Source: JAVZJR01 sp964435235
Lineage (GTDB): Archaea; Micrarchaeota; Micrarchaeia; Anstonellales; Bilamarchaeaceae
Direction of reading: 5' to 3'
Assembly (NCBI GenBank): GCA_964435235.1
Contig: CAYSXZ010000023.1
Span: 1 to 20,763 of the forward strand
DNA: 20,763 nucleotides
In this document: one piece after another, positions 7,867 to 14,535 of the stretch
How the letters are laid out: every line of letters begins with the position of its first letter
Position numbering within the stretch: position 1 is the stretch's first letter
Program-made: the position numbers and the translations under genes
Notes under the pieces: model-generated
Seen by the model: only the letters and a program-made list of their open reading frames with translations
What the model was told of the DNA's origin: nothing
Databases searched by the model: none

Positions 7867-8251
7867 TGGATTTGTATCGTTTGATGCCATGTTCAGCCTA
7901 ATCCCAATTCTTTTGCTTACCGTTTTCCTTCTGAATATAATGTACTATCTGCTCCATGACGCAGTGGAAAGCATAGAAGCACAAGAAAGATTCAACAAAC
8001 TTGTACTGGTTGCAGATTATATTGTAAAGAGGGGCGGGGCTTACGAAGAAAACAAGGTTATCTATCCAAACCTCATTGACCCAGGAAAACTAAGCGGACT
8101 GGAGGCAGAACTTGGTTCTAAGGTCCACATGGATCTTTTCATAGGATTGGAAAGCGAGGGTGGGATACCGAACACGGATAAGGAATGCATATACAGAATT
8201 GTTGTGAATCATAATAGCGGAGAGATAGATAGACTGTTTGTTTGTGGTTAG
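7850..8251 (+). CDS. Pilin-like membrane protein
   Basis: 133 residues. Starting at ATG 7850, which has GGGGGT upstream, the N terminus is a short leader ending HSG followed by FVSFDAMFSL and a hydrophobic helix to about residue 32. Cleavage after Gly would put Asp at mature position +5, where type IV pilins usually have Glu, so it looks like a prepilin variant. The soluble part has two cysteines near the C terminus. A longer frame back to 7721 exists but lies inside the upstream gene in another frame. It ends one base before the next ATG. Function is inferred from the leader and the neighbours only. Confidence 0.7.
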   Translation: MLSWHSGFVSFDAMFSLIPILLLTVFLLNIMYYLLHDAVESIEAQERFNKLVLVADYIVKRGGAYEENKVIYPNLIDPGKLSGLEAELGSKVHMDLFIGLESEGGIPNTDKECIYRIVVNHNSGEIDRLFVCG

Positions 8252-8252
8252 C

Positions 8253-8636
8253 ATGCAAACACTTGAGGCGATAATATCATTTACGGTTTTTATGGCATTT
8301 GCGTCATATGTTCTTCTTCAGATAGATGATAATAGAGGAATAGACAATTCCCTTTATCGTTATCAGCTTGCAAATGATGTTTGGAGGGTTCTCTATCTGC
8401 GCGGTAATTTTAAGGATTTGAGCAGCACTTCAAGTAAGATAGACAACGATATAAGCAAGATTGTGGATAGAACTGGATTCTGTATATATCTTAGAGGGCA
8501 ATGGGCAACTGCGCCTTCTGATAGAGGAAAGGCCTGCAAAGCAAAAGATGAACCATTTGTTACCGTTAGACATGTTCTACTAATCGATGGGAATCCCTCT
8601 CTGTCTACTCTCTCCATTTACGAGCGAGAGAAATAA
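8253..8636 (+). CDS. Pilin-like membrane protein
   Basis: 127 residues. It begins MQTLEAIISF and continues as a hydrophobic helix to about residue 22, resembling the core of class III signal peptides (Gln, then Glu in the first positions) with almost no leader. The C-terminal part is hydrophilic with two cysteines (about 76 and 93). ATG 8253 follows the previous stop by one base, and the sequence before it (GTGGTTAGC) resembles that before spt4 (GTGGTTATC), supporting this start. An in-frame TTG at 8238 would add five residues and a more conventional leader, but lacks a ribosome binding site. It is the last of the four linked small genes. Confidence 0.68.
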   Translation: MQTLEAIISFTVFMAFASYVLLQIDDNRGIDNSLYRYQLANDVWRVLYLRGNFKDLSSTSSKIDNDISKIVDRTGFCIYLRGQWATAPSDRGKACKAKDEPFVTVRHVLLIDGNPSLSTLSIYEREK

Positions 8637-8660
8637 GTTTTACTAATTTTTGAGTAATTA

Positions 8661-8670
8661 CTAATAAATA
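8661..8670 (+). promoter_or_regulatory. TATA box for the riboflavin operon
   Basis: CTAATAAATA is centred 26-27 bp before the ribB ATG, which predicts a leaderless first cistron. No ribosome binding site precedes that ATG, consistent with this. Confidence 0.5.
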
Positions 8671-8691
8671 GGTAACATCTCAATCATAGTC

Positions 8692-9339
8692 ATGGAAAAG
8701 ATTAAAAAAGCAGAAGAAGCACTGAGGAAAGGAAGGGTAATTATAATATACGACGGAGATGAGAGGGAGGGAGAGGCAGACCTTGTCTTTCACGCTTCCT
8801 TTGTTACTCCGAAAATGATAGAACTGCTCAGAAAGGATGGCGGGGGACTAATATGCCTTGCACTTTCAAATGAGATTGCAGAAAGGTTCGGAATCCCATT
8901 CTACACCGAACTGCTTCGAAAAGCTGGATTCGATAATATTGCATGCAAAAAGACTGCTTATGGTGATGAGCCCGCATTTTCCATCTCTGTAAATCATAAG
9001 ACCGTATATACAGGAATAACAGATATAGATAGAGCGATTACAATAAAAGAGATTGCGAATGCAGCAGAATCTAGCAATCCTAAGGGAAATTTTATCGAAA
9101 ATTTCTACTCTCCTGGCCATGTCTTTCTTCTAATATCACGTGGGATAGAAAAGAGAAGAGGGCATACAGAGCTTGCGGTTGAACTCGCAAGACGTGCGGG
9201 AATGAGCGGTGTCATGGTTTTATGTGAGATGCTTGGGGTGGGAAGAGCGTTGCAGAAAAAGAAAGCGGAAGAGTACGCACGCAAGAAAGGATTTGTGTTT
9301 ATTGAAGGGGTGGAGATATATGAAGCTAGGAATCGTTGA
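8692..9339 (+). CDS. ribB: 3,4-dihydroxy-2-butanone 4-phosphate synthase
   Basis: 215-residue Mg-dependent enzyme converting ribulose 5-phosphate to the four-carbon precursor used by lumazine synthase. Family blocks present are DGDEREGEADLVF (21-33, acidic substrate/metal site), DGGGLICLAL, TGITDIDRAIT (107-117), SPGHVFLL and GHTELAVELARRAG (H158) with E179 in LCEML. It is a stand-alone enzyme, with no GTP cyclohydrolase II domain attached; that activity is encoded separately by ribA in the same operon. It is first in a four-gene operon, and its last 20 bp overlap the ribC-ribH fusion gene. Confidence 0.95.
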   Translation: MEKIKKAEEALRKGRVIIIYDGDEREGEADLVFHASFVTPKMIELLRKDGGGLICLALSNEIAERFGIPFYTELLRKAGFDNIACKKTAYGDEPAFSISVNHKTVYTGITDIDRAITIKEIANAAESSNPKGNFIENFYSPGHVFLLISRGIEKRRGHTELAVELARRAGMSGVMVLCEMLGVGRALQKKKAEEYARKKGFVFIEGVEIYEARNR

Positions 9340-10198
9340 TACAACATTCGCTAGGGTTAATATGGGGGAGATTGCGATAGATGAGGCGAAGAAGCATTAT
9401 CCTGATGTTGAAATCATAAGAAGGACAGTTCCTGGGATAAAGGATCTTCCTGTGGAATGCAAGAAACTACTCGATAACGGTTGTGATTCGTGCATGGCAC
9501 TTGGGATGGTTGGAGGAGCACCGATAGACGCTGTATGCGCACACGAGGCATCGCTAGGGATCCAACAGGTAAAATTATTAACCGGAAAGCATGTGATAGA
9601 GGTTTTTGTCCACGAAAACGAGGCTTGGAGCGAGAAAGAATTCTATGAAATATGCGAGAATAGAATACGAAAGCATGTCCATAATGCTGTGTTGCTCGTT
9701 ATAAAGCCAGAAACCCTCCTGCAAAATGCAGGGCGCGGGATTAGGCAGGGAAAGGAAGATGAGGGGCAGATCTCTCCAGCCTTTCACAAAACGCGCGTTG
9801 CATTTGTTGTATCCACCTTTAACTACGAGATAACAGAAAGGATGCTAGAAGAAGCGCGCAAGATTGCCGAGGAGGAAGACGCCAAATTATTGGCTGTTAT
9901 AGAAGTACCTGGTGCATTTGAAATCCCACTTGCAGCAAAAAAGCTTCTCATGGACAAAAGGATTGATTGTATTGCTGTGCTAGGAGCAGTTGTTAAGGGA
10001 GAAACGGCCCATGATGAGGTTATAGTAAAAACTGTTGCAAACAGATTAAGCGAGCTTTCATTGGAATTTAGGAAACCCATCGGCTTTGGTATAATAGGCC
10101 ATGATGCCGATTGGAACAGTGCCGAAGAAAGGGCTGAGGAATACGCAAAAAGAGCGGTGAGGGCAGCCATCAGGCTCTCCGAGGTGCTAAGGACATGA
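9320..10198 (+). CDS. ribC-ribH: Riboflavin synthase (archaeal RibC) - lumazine synthase (RibH) fusion
   Basis: 292 residues with two complete enzyme domains in one frame. Residues 1-150 are archaeal-type riboflavin synthase: GIVDTTFARVNMG at the N terminus, RRTVPGIKDLPVECKKLL, CAHEASLG (73-80), EVFVHENEA and the terminal GRGIRQGKEDEG. Residues 158-292 are lumazine synthase: AFVVSTFNYE, GAFEIP (198-203), GAVVKGETAH (222-231, H231 the likely catalytic His) and a C-terminal helix. About eight residues link them. The pair catalyses the last two steps: lumazine formation, then its dismutation to riboflavin. ATG 9320 has GGGGTGGAG upstream; the frame is open to 9209, but that part overlaps ribB. 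The stop overlaps ribA as ATGA. In described archaea these are, to my knowledge, separate genes. Confidence 0.93.
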   Translation: MKLGIVDTTFARVNMGEIAIDEAKKHYPDVEIIRRTVPGIKDLPVECKKLLDNGCDSCMALGMVGGAPIDAVCAHEASLGIQQVKLLTGKHVIEVFVHENEAWSEKEFYEICENRIRKHVHNAVLLVIKPETLLQNAGRGIRQGKEDEGQISPAFHKTRVAFVVSTFNYEITERMLEEARKIAEEEDAKLLAVIEVPGAFEIPLAAKKLLMDKRIDCIAVLGAVVKGETAHDEVIVKTVANRLSELSLEFRKPIGFGIIGHDADWNSAEERAEEYAKRAVRAAIRLSEVLRT

Positions 10199-10770
10199 TC
10201 GAGCATATTGCGGTGGCTAATTTTCCAACCAAATTCGGAAGATTTGATCTCCATGCTTTTAGAGACGATAAAGGAAGAGAGCATCTAGTCATAGAAAACC
10301 TAAGTAAGAAAAAGAAAAGGACTCCGATTTTGGTTAGGGTACACTCTAGCTGTACAACTGGGGATGTTTTCCATTCATTACGATGTGATTGCAGGCTCCA
10401 GCTCGAAATCTCGCTGAAAAGAATAGCGAAAGAAGGAGGATTGTTTATTTATCTAAATCAAGAAGGCCGTGGGATAGGGTTGGCAAATAAGATAATGGCA
10501 TACAGTTTACAGGACAAAGGATACGATACAGTGGATGCAAATTTAAAGCTTGGTTTTTCTCAGGACGAGAGAGATTATGCAGTTGTTAGTGAGTTGCTAA
10601 GGTATTTCAATATTAAGAAAATTCGCATTCTTACCAACAATCCTTCAAAGATAAAAGAGCTCGAAAGAAACGGTTTCATTGTTAGACACGCCCCACTGCG
10701 TATAAGGCCAAATCGCTTTAATCATAATTATCTAAGAACGAAAAAAGAAAAAATGGGGCACCTTCTATGA
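10195..10770 (+). CDS. ribA: GTP cyclohydrolase II, bacterial type
   Basis: 191-residue zinc enzyme that opens GTP to 2,5-diamino-6-ribosylamino-pyrimidinone 5'-phosphate, the first committed riboflavin step. Zinc ligands are C53, C64 and C66 in SSCTTGDVFHSLRCDC. GTP-binding and catalytic blocks QEGRGIGL, AYSLQDKGYDT (Y103), DERDY (R126) and LTNNPSKI are present. Length matches stand-alone bacterial enzymes. The usual Glu before the first zinc Cys (SEC) is Ser here. Most archaea use the unrelated GTP cyclohydrolase III (ArfA) plus ArfB, so this suggests acquisition from bacteria. It is coupled to both neighbours by ATGA overlaps. Confidence 0.95.
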   Translation: MIEHIAVANFPTKFGRFDLHAFRDDKGREHLVIENLSKKKKRTPILVRVHSSCTTGDVFHSLRCDCRLQLEISLKRIAKEGGLFIYLNQEGRGIGLANKIMAYSLQDKGYDTVDANLKLGFSQDERDYAVVSELLRYFNIKKIRILTNNPSKIKELERNGFIVRHAPLRIRPNRFNHNYLRTKKEKMGHLL

Positions 10771-11858
10771 CAGATGATAAAAAGTTTATGAAACTCGCTC
10801 TCTCTCTTGCAAAGAGGGGAAGGCCATCGCCGAATCCAAAGGTTGGTGCTGTTATAATCAAGGACGGCAGAGTAATTGCAGGTGGTTATCATAAGAAGGC
10901 GGGAGAGCCTCATGCAGAAATAGAAGCTATAAAGAATGCAAAGCCAGAGCAATTAAACGGTGCGACGTTATACACAACGCTGGAACCATGCGTGCATAAA
11001 AACAAAAGGACCCCGCCATGCGTTCCAGCGATAATAAATGCAGGTATAAAAAAGGTTGTCTGTGCTATGAAGGACCCAAATCCAGAAGTAAACGGAAAGG
11101 GGATCGCAGCATTGAGGAAGGCAAATATCGAAGTCGTTGTCGGTTTATGCGAAAATGAAGCTAGAGTGTTAAATGAATCTTACATTAGATATATCACTAA
11201 AGGATTACCTTTTGTCACGATGAAGATTGCGATGAGTTTAGATGGAAAGATAGCGACAAAATCAGGAGATTCGAAGTGGATTTCTGGAGAGGAGTCCCGC
11301 AGGCTTGTAATGAAAATGAGGGATGCACATGATGCAGTTATGGTTGGGGTAGGGACCGTGCTAAAAGACAACCCACATCTTACATGTAGATTAAAAGGTG
11401 CTCATAACCCAATTCGCATAATTGTAGATTCTAAGTTAAGAACACCTCTTTCTGCTAATATTCTCAAGGATGCGAATGGAAAGGTTATCATAGGTTGCGG
11501 GCGAGATTTCGATAAAAAGAAAAAAAGGGCGCTCGAATCTTTAGGTGCGAAGATCTTCTCTTGCCCAAACATAGATGGCCGGGTTGATCTTAAAAAATTT
11601 ATGAAGATTCTTGCTCGTGAGGGGATAACATCTATATTGCTGGAAGGCGGAAGCGAACTTGCCGGCGCAATTGTAGATTCTGGTCTGGTAAATAGATTTT
11701 GCTTTTTCATCGCACCGAAGATAATCGGAGGGAGGAATGCAAAAACACCGGTTGGGGGCGTTGGTACAGAAACGATAAAGGATGCATTGCAGGTTGGCAA
11801 GATAAGGGTAAGGAGGGTGGGCGCAGACGTACTACTTACTGCAGATATTCCTTCTTAA
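10767..11858 (+). CDS. ribD: Bifunctional pyrimidine deaminase/reductase RibD
   Basis: 363 residues. The N-terminal cytidine-deaminase-like domain (1 to about 145) has the zinc motif HAE (49-51) and EPC...PPC (C75, C85). The C-terminal reductase domain (about 147-363) has MKIAMSLDGKIAT, GVGTVLKDNPHLT and LLEGGSELAGA. It deaminates and then reduces the RibA product. The loop between the zinc cysteines is nine residues; E. coli and B. subtilis have eight. Typical archaea carry a stand-alone reductase without this deaminase, so the fused form is a bacterial trait, matching ribA. It is last in the operon. The phosphatase and riboflavin kinase are not seen in this window. Confidence 0.95.
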   Translation: MTDDKKFMKLALSLAKRGRPSPNPKVGAVIIKDGRVIAGGYHKKAGEPHAEIEAIKNAKPEQLNGATLYTTLEPCVHKNKRTPPCVPAIINAGIKKVVCAMKDPNPEVNGKGIAALRKANIEVVVGLCENEARVLNESYIRYITKGLPFVTMKIAMSLDGKIATKSGDSKWISGEESRRLVMKMRDAHDAVMVGVGTVLKDNPHLTCRLKGAHNPIRIIVDSKLRTPLSANILKDANGKVIIGCGRDFDKKKKRALESLGAKIFSCPNIDGRVDLKKFMKILAREGITSILLEGGSELAGAIVDSGLVNRFCFFIAPKIIGGRNAKTPVGGVGTETIKDALQVGKIRVRRVGADVLLTADIPS

Positions 11859-11886
11859 TTTATTCTAAGTTGAACTAAGGACATCG

Positions 11887-11895
11887 TTTTTAAAT
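11887..11895 (+). promoter_or_regulatory. TATA box for the MFS transporter gene
   Basis: TTTTTAAAT is centred at 11891, predicting transcription start near 11917, a few bases before ATG 11924. This marks the end of the riboflavin operon as a transcription unit. Confidence 0.5.
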
Positions 11896-11923
11896 CAATG
11901 TTTATTCATCTATCTTGGGCATT

Positions 11924-13111
11924 ATGAAAACTGATGACATAAGTAGAAATACTCGGCTGTTAGGAATAACTAGTTTTTTGGTAGACGTAAGTAGTGAGAT
12001 GATTTTTCCACTCTTACCGACATTTCTAACTAAAGTACTTGGTGCGCCTGCTTTTGTAATCGGACTAATGGAAAGCCTTAGTGAATTTACTGTAGCAATA
12101 TGTAATTTGGTTGCTGGTTTCTATTCAGACAAACTTGGAAAGAGAAAGAGATTGATAATGCTTGGTTACAGCATTTCAGCAGTTTTCAAAGGATTGCTCG
12201 TTTTTGTAACGAGTTGGCCCCAAGTTGTTTTAATACGAATACTTGAAAGAAGCGGAAAGGGATTGCATGAAAGCCCGCGCGATGCATTAATTGGATTGTC
12301 TGAAAGTAGCGCAGTAGTTGGCAAGGCATTCGGATTTAGAAAATTTATGGATAACGCTGGTGCCGTACTAGGGCCGCTTATAGCGACTGCTGTTGCTATA
12401 TTTTTTTTCAATGGTGCGTATACCGAATCTACATATCGTTTTGTATTTACAATAGCATTTATCCCTGCCATGTTTGCTGTTTTTGTTTTATTTTTCATAA
12501 AAGAAAAAGCCACAATCAGTGCTGCCCCAAGATTTGCTCTTGCGAGGATTCTTTCAAATCCAAATATAAGAGCTTTCTTGATAGCAGTGATGGTTTTCTT
12601 TATAGGCCAATTTAGTATGCTGTTCTTCATATTAAGGGCTAACGACTTTCTCCCAACCATTCTAATGCCAATATTATATCTAATCTACACTGCATCCTAC
12701 ACTATTTTTACAATGCCAGCCGGTCTGCTTATAGATCGCTTCGGAGCAAGAAACTCCATGATAATAGCGCTTTTATTCTTTCTCTTAGTGTTAATAGGTT
12801 TCGCTTTCTTTCCATCCCTTCCAGTATTTCTTCTTGCATTTGTCCTTTTGGGTTGCTACATGAGTATTTCGAAGGTTGCTCCTAATACATTTTTGATAAG
12901 GGTAAGCCCTAACAATCATTACGGCAGTGCAATCGGTATCTACAAAGGAGTAATTGGAATGATGGCTCTTCCAGCAAATTTAATAGCAGGTTTCTTATGG
13001 AATATTACCATCCTTTCTACCCCGGCTACGTTTTTATTTTCCATCATAATCACATCTGTTGCAATTGGACTTTTGAAGATTTTCGTACCAAGAGACACCT
13101 TCAGCAGTTAA
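11924..13111 (+). CDS. Major facilitator superfamily transporter
   Basis: 395-residue integral membrane protein with about twelve hydrophobic segments. The first begins with SSEMIFPLLPTFL, followed by GLMES. The loop between helices 2 and 3 has the MFS motif A region (GFYSDKLGKRKR), repeated more weakly in the second half (GLLIDRFGARN). RSGKGLHESPRDALIG, after helix 4, is typical of a broad prokaryotic MFS group annotated as drug or unknown-solute transporters. Substrate cannot be inferred; its place after the rib operon is not enough to suggest flavin transport, since it has its own TATA box. An in-frame TTG at 11915 lies at or before the predicted transcript start, so ATG 11924 is preferred. 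Confidence 0.88.
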   Translation: MKTDDISRNTRLLGITSFLVDVSSEMIFPLLPTFLTKVLGAPAFVIGLMESLSEFTVAICNLVAGFYSDKLGKRKRLIMLGYSISAVFKGLLVFVTSWPQVVLIRILERSGKGLHESPRDALIGLSESSAVVGKAFGFRKFMDNAGAVLGPLIATAVAIFFFNGAYTESTYRFVFTIAFIPAMFAVFVLFFIKEKATISAAPRFALARILSNPNIRAFLIAVMVFFIGQFSMLFFILRANDFLPTILMPILYLIYTASYTIFTMPAGLLIDRFGARNSMIIALLFFLLVLIGFAFFPSLPVFLLAFVLLGCYMSISKVAPNTFLIRVSPNNHYGSAIGIYKGVIGMMALPANLIAGFLWNITILSTPATFLFSIIITSVAIGLLKIFVPRDTFSS

Positions 13112-13178
13112 TAGCGATCAGGCGGAGTATGTGCTATTTATAATTGTTTTTCCAAGAATAATATATCAGGATTTTCAA

Positions 13179-13188
13179 TAATATATAC
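13179..13188 (+). promoter_or_regulatory. Probable TATA box for GGGP synthase
   Basis: AATATATACT is centred 31 bp before the ATG. The 103-bp spacer after the MFS gene otherwise holds only AT-rich sequence, including a T5 run at 13147-13151 that could end upstream transcription. Confidence 0.4.
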
Positions 13189-13214
13189 TAATAGAAAATT
13201 CTAAGGGATTTATT

Positions 13215-13976
13215 ATGGGAAAGATAGAGAAGTATATCTACGATGAGCTTGAAAGAAGGGGAGCACTTTTTTTTGCGCTTATAGACCCGCTTGACTATAA
13301 GAGCATAGAAGAAGCAGCCGAAACAGCAAGGAAAGCAGATGAGGGGGATGCTGATGTCATACTTATAGGTGGGAGTACCGGCGTCCAAGGAGGTATCCTG
13401 GATGAGACTGCAAAGAGAATAAAGGAAAATGTCTCGAAACCAGTTGTTCTTTTTCCCGGTAATATCGCTACCCTTACATCCTACGCTGATGCGGTGTATT
13501 TTATGTCAATGCTAAATTCCCGCAATCCATATTGGATAAGCCAAGCGCAGATGCTCGCTGCACCGGTTATAAAGCAATATAACATAGAACCTCTTTCCAC
13601 TGCCTACCTCGTTGTGGAACCTGGCGGTACGGTTGGGTGGGTTGGAGATTCTCGATTGATTCCGAGAAATAAACCAAAGATTGCTGCTGCTTATGCGCTT
13701 GCGGCGCAGTATATGGGGTTCAAATTTGTTATAACCGATGCAGGAAGTAATCCAAAGGATGGACACGTACCCCTAGACATGATAAGCGCTGTTAGATCTG
13801 CCACAGATATTCCATACATAGTTGCCGGGGGAATAAGAACCCCGGAAGAGGCAAAGGCGGTTGTCAAGGCCGGCGCTGATATAATCCATGTTGGAACTGC
13901 GCTAGAAAAAAATTCGCAATTAGAAAGAATAAAGGCTATGGTGAATGCCGTAAGAGAGGGTGCAAAGGAGAGATAA
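13215..13976 (+). CDS. Geranylgeranylglyceryl phosphate synthase
   Basis: 253-residue TIM-barrel enzyme that forms the first ether bond of archaeal membrane lipids, joining geranylgeranyl diphosphate to sn-glycerol 1-phosphate. Recognisable features are ALIDPLDY at strand 1 with the Mg-site Asp, LIGGSTGVQGG, ADAVYFMSMLNSRNPYWI (prenyl pocket), VEPGGTVGWVG, and the phosphate-binding AGGIRTPEEAK and HVGTALE near the C terminus. The length fits the Thermoplasma/Methanothermobacter-like (group II) enzymes. This gene is the strongest single indicator that the window is archaeal. It ends 48 bp before the tRNA gene, which has its own promoter. Confidence 0.94.
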   Translation: MGKIEKYIYDELERRGALFFALIDPLDYKSIEEAAETARKADEGDADVILIGGSTGVQGGILDETAKRIKENVSKPVVLFPGNIATLTSYADAVYFMSMLNSRNPYWISQAQMLAAPVIKQYNIEPLSTAYLVVEPGGTVGWVGDSRLIPRNKPKIAAAYALAAQYMGFKFVITDAGSNPKDGHVPLDMISAVRSATDIPYIVAGGIRTPEEAKAVVKAGADIIHVGTALEKNSQLERIKAMVNAVREGAKER

Positions 13977-13993
13977 TATCAAGACTTTAAAAT

Positions 13994-14003
13994 GTTTAAA
14001 TTT
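13994..14003 (+). promoter_or_regulatory. TATA box for tRNA-Arg
   Basis: GTTTAAATTT is centred 26-27 bp before the first tRNA base, exactly the archaeal spacing, so transcription should start at or next to G1. Confidence 0.6.
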
Positions 14004-14041
14004 ACTTTACTTACAATATAATTCGGGCCTGTGGCGCAGCC

Positions 14042-14085
14042 TGCCTTGGACTTGCTGGTTCAAGATTTATGGACAAGGCCTGCGG
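14042..14085 (+). other. D-loop intron of tRNA-Arg, 44 nt
   Basis: A bulge-helix-bulge fits: central helix GCAG (14036-14039) with CTGC (14080-14083), bulges CCT (14040-14042) and GGT (14084-14086), and inner helix GCCTTG (14043-14048) with CAAGGC (14074-14079). Cutting after the second base of each bulge joins position 17 to 17a. The outer helix is weak (one C-G pair), making this a relaxed motif. A 2-nt repeat (TG) at the junctions means the exact cut may shift without changing the mature sequence. Confidence 0.85.
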
Positions 14086-14107
14086 TGGATAGCGCAGCAG
14101 CCTTCTA

Positions 14108-14126
14108 TCCAGAAAAGTTTGAAGAA
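14108..14126 (+). other. Canonical 37/38 anticodon-loop intron of tRNA-Arg, 19 nt
   Basis: The central helix is CTTC (14102-14105) with GAAG (14121-14124), with bulges TAT (14106-14108) and AAA (14125-14127). The outer helix is the anticodon stem. The inner helix is essentially absent. Removal gives the seven-base loop CTTCTAA. Confidence 0.82.
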
Positions 14127-14154
14127 AGCTGACGGTCGCGAGTTCAAATCTCGC

Positions 14155-14184
14155 CAGGCCCGTTTTTGTTAAAAAACGGGAAAG
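14155..14184 (+). repeat. Copy 1 of a 30-bp direct repeat, starting inside tRNA-Arg
   Basis: The first eight bases are the last eight of the tRNA (CAGGCCCG); the rest is the downstream hairpin plus AAAG. An identical 30-bp copy lies at 14213-14242, 58 bp away. Between them, 14187-14192 (GTGAAG) pairs with 14205-14210 (CTTCAC). Confidence 0.9.
14159..14180 (+). terminator. Hairpin with T-tract after tRNA-Arg; duplicated at 14217-14238
   Basis: CCCGTTTTT (14159-14167) pairs perfectly with AAAAACGGG (14172-14180) around a GTTA loop. The T5 run directly after the tRNA is the likely archaeal termination signal. The stem also uses the last four bases of the tRNA, so hairpin and acceptor stem are mutually exclusive. 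The second copy is identical. Confidence 0.6.
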
Positions 14185-14212
14185 AAGTGAAGGAGCAAAG
14201 CGAACTTCACAA

Positions 14213-14242
14213 CAGGCCCGTTTTTGTTAAAAAACGGGAAAG
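14213..14242 (+). repeat. Copy 2 of the 30-bp direct repeat
   Basis: This is a perfect copy of 14155-14184, including the eight tRNA 3'-end bases, now detached from any tRNA body. It ends 24 bp before the UPF0147 start. It may provide a second terminator or be part of that gene's upstream region. Confidence 0.9.
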
Positions 14243-14265
14243 GAAAGAAATGGGGTGGTAGTAAA

Positions 14266-14523
14266 ATGGCAGTCGAAAAGGAGATTAGGGAGATTCACGA
14301 GATGATGGAGGGCCTTCTTGCCGATACGACTATCCCAAAGAATGTACGAAAAGCAATAAGTGATGCGAAAATGAGATTGGAGGGAGAGGAAGACCTAACA
14401 GTAAAAGTAAGCGCCGCTATATATCTAATAGAATCTATAAGCGACGACATAAACATGCCATCTCATGCAAGAGCTCAAGTCTGGGCGCTAATGGGAGCGC
14501 TAGAATCTGTAAAAAAGAGATAA
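14266..14523 (+). CDS. UPF0147 family protein
   Basis: 85 residues, all-helical. It matches the archaeal UPF0147 family, a conserved family with no assigned function: LLADTTIPKNVRKAISDAK in the first half, an acidic turn, then VSAAIYLIESISDDINMPSHAR in the second. The two halves look like two related helical hairpins. ATG 14266 is chosen because GGGGTGGT ends seven bases before it; the frame extends to 14224 but that part lies in the duplicated hairpin. The DP1 gene follows after 12 bp and is probably co-transcribed. Confidence 0.88.
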   Translation: MAVEKEIREIHEMMEGLLADTTIPKNVRKAISDAKMRLEGEEDLTVKVSAAIYLIESISDDINMPSHARAQVWALMGALESVKKR

Positions 14524-14535
14524 CGGCATGATGAA

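Larger units (their letters stand above)
14025..14162 (+). tRNA. tRNA-Arg (UCU) with two introns
   Basis: The acceptor stem GGGCCTG (14025-14031) pairs fully with CAGGCCC (14155-14161), with discriminator G 14162 and no encoded CCA. The D stem is GCGC (14034-14037) with GCGC (14092-14095). The T arm GCGAG-TTCAAAT-CTCGC is at 14138-14154. The anticodon arm is GCAGC (14097-14101) with GCTGA (14128-14132); its outermost G-A is unpaired. The anticodon TCT is at 14104-14106, followed by A37. Two insertions must be removed: 14042-14085 in the D loop and 14108-14126 after position 37. The mature RNA is then 75 nt with the ordinary D loop AGCCTGGATA. A T5 tract follows directly. The identity is secure from anticodon and fold; the intron ends are inferred from bulge-helix-bulge pairing. 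Confidence 0.92.

Noticed and set aside
13960..14172. 70-codon open frame on the plus strand
   Set aside because: It runs through the tRNA-Arg gene and its introns, so coding is not credible.
14528..14534. ATGATGA resembling a C box
   Set aside because: It sits at the start of the DP1 gene with no matching D box; chance occurrence around start codons is likely.
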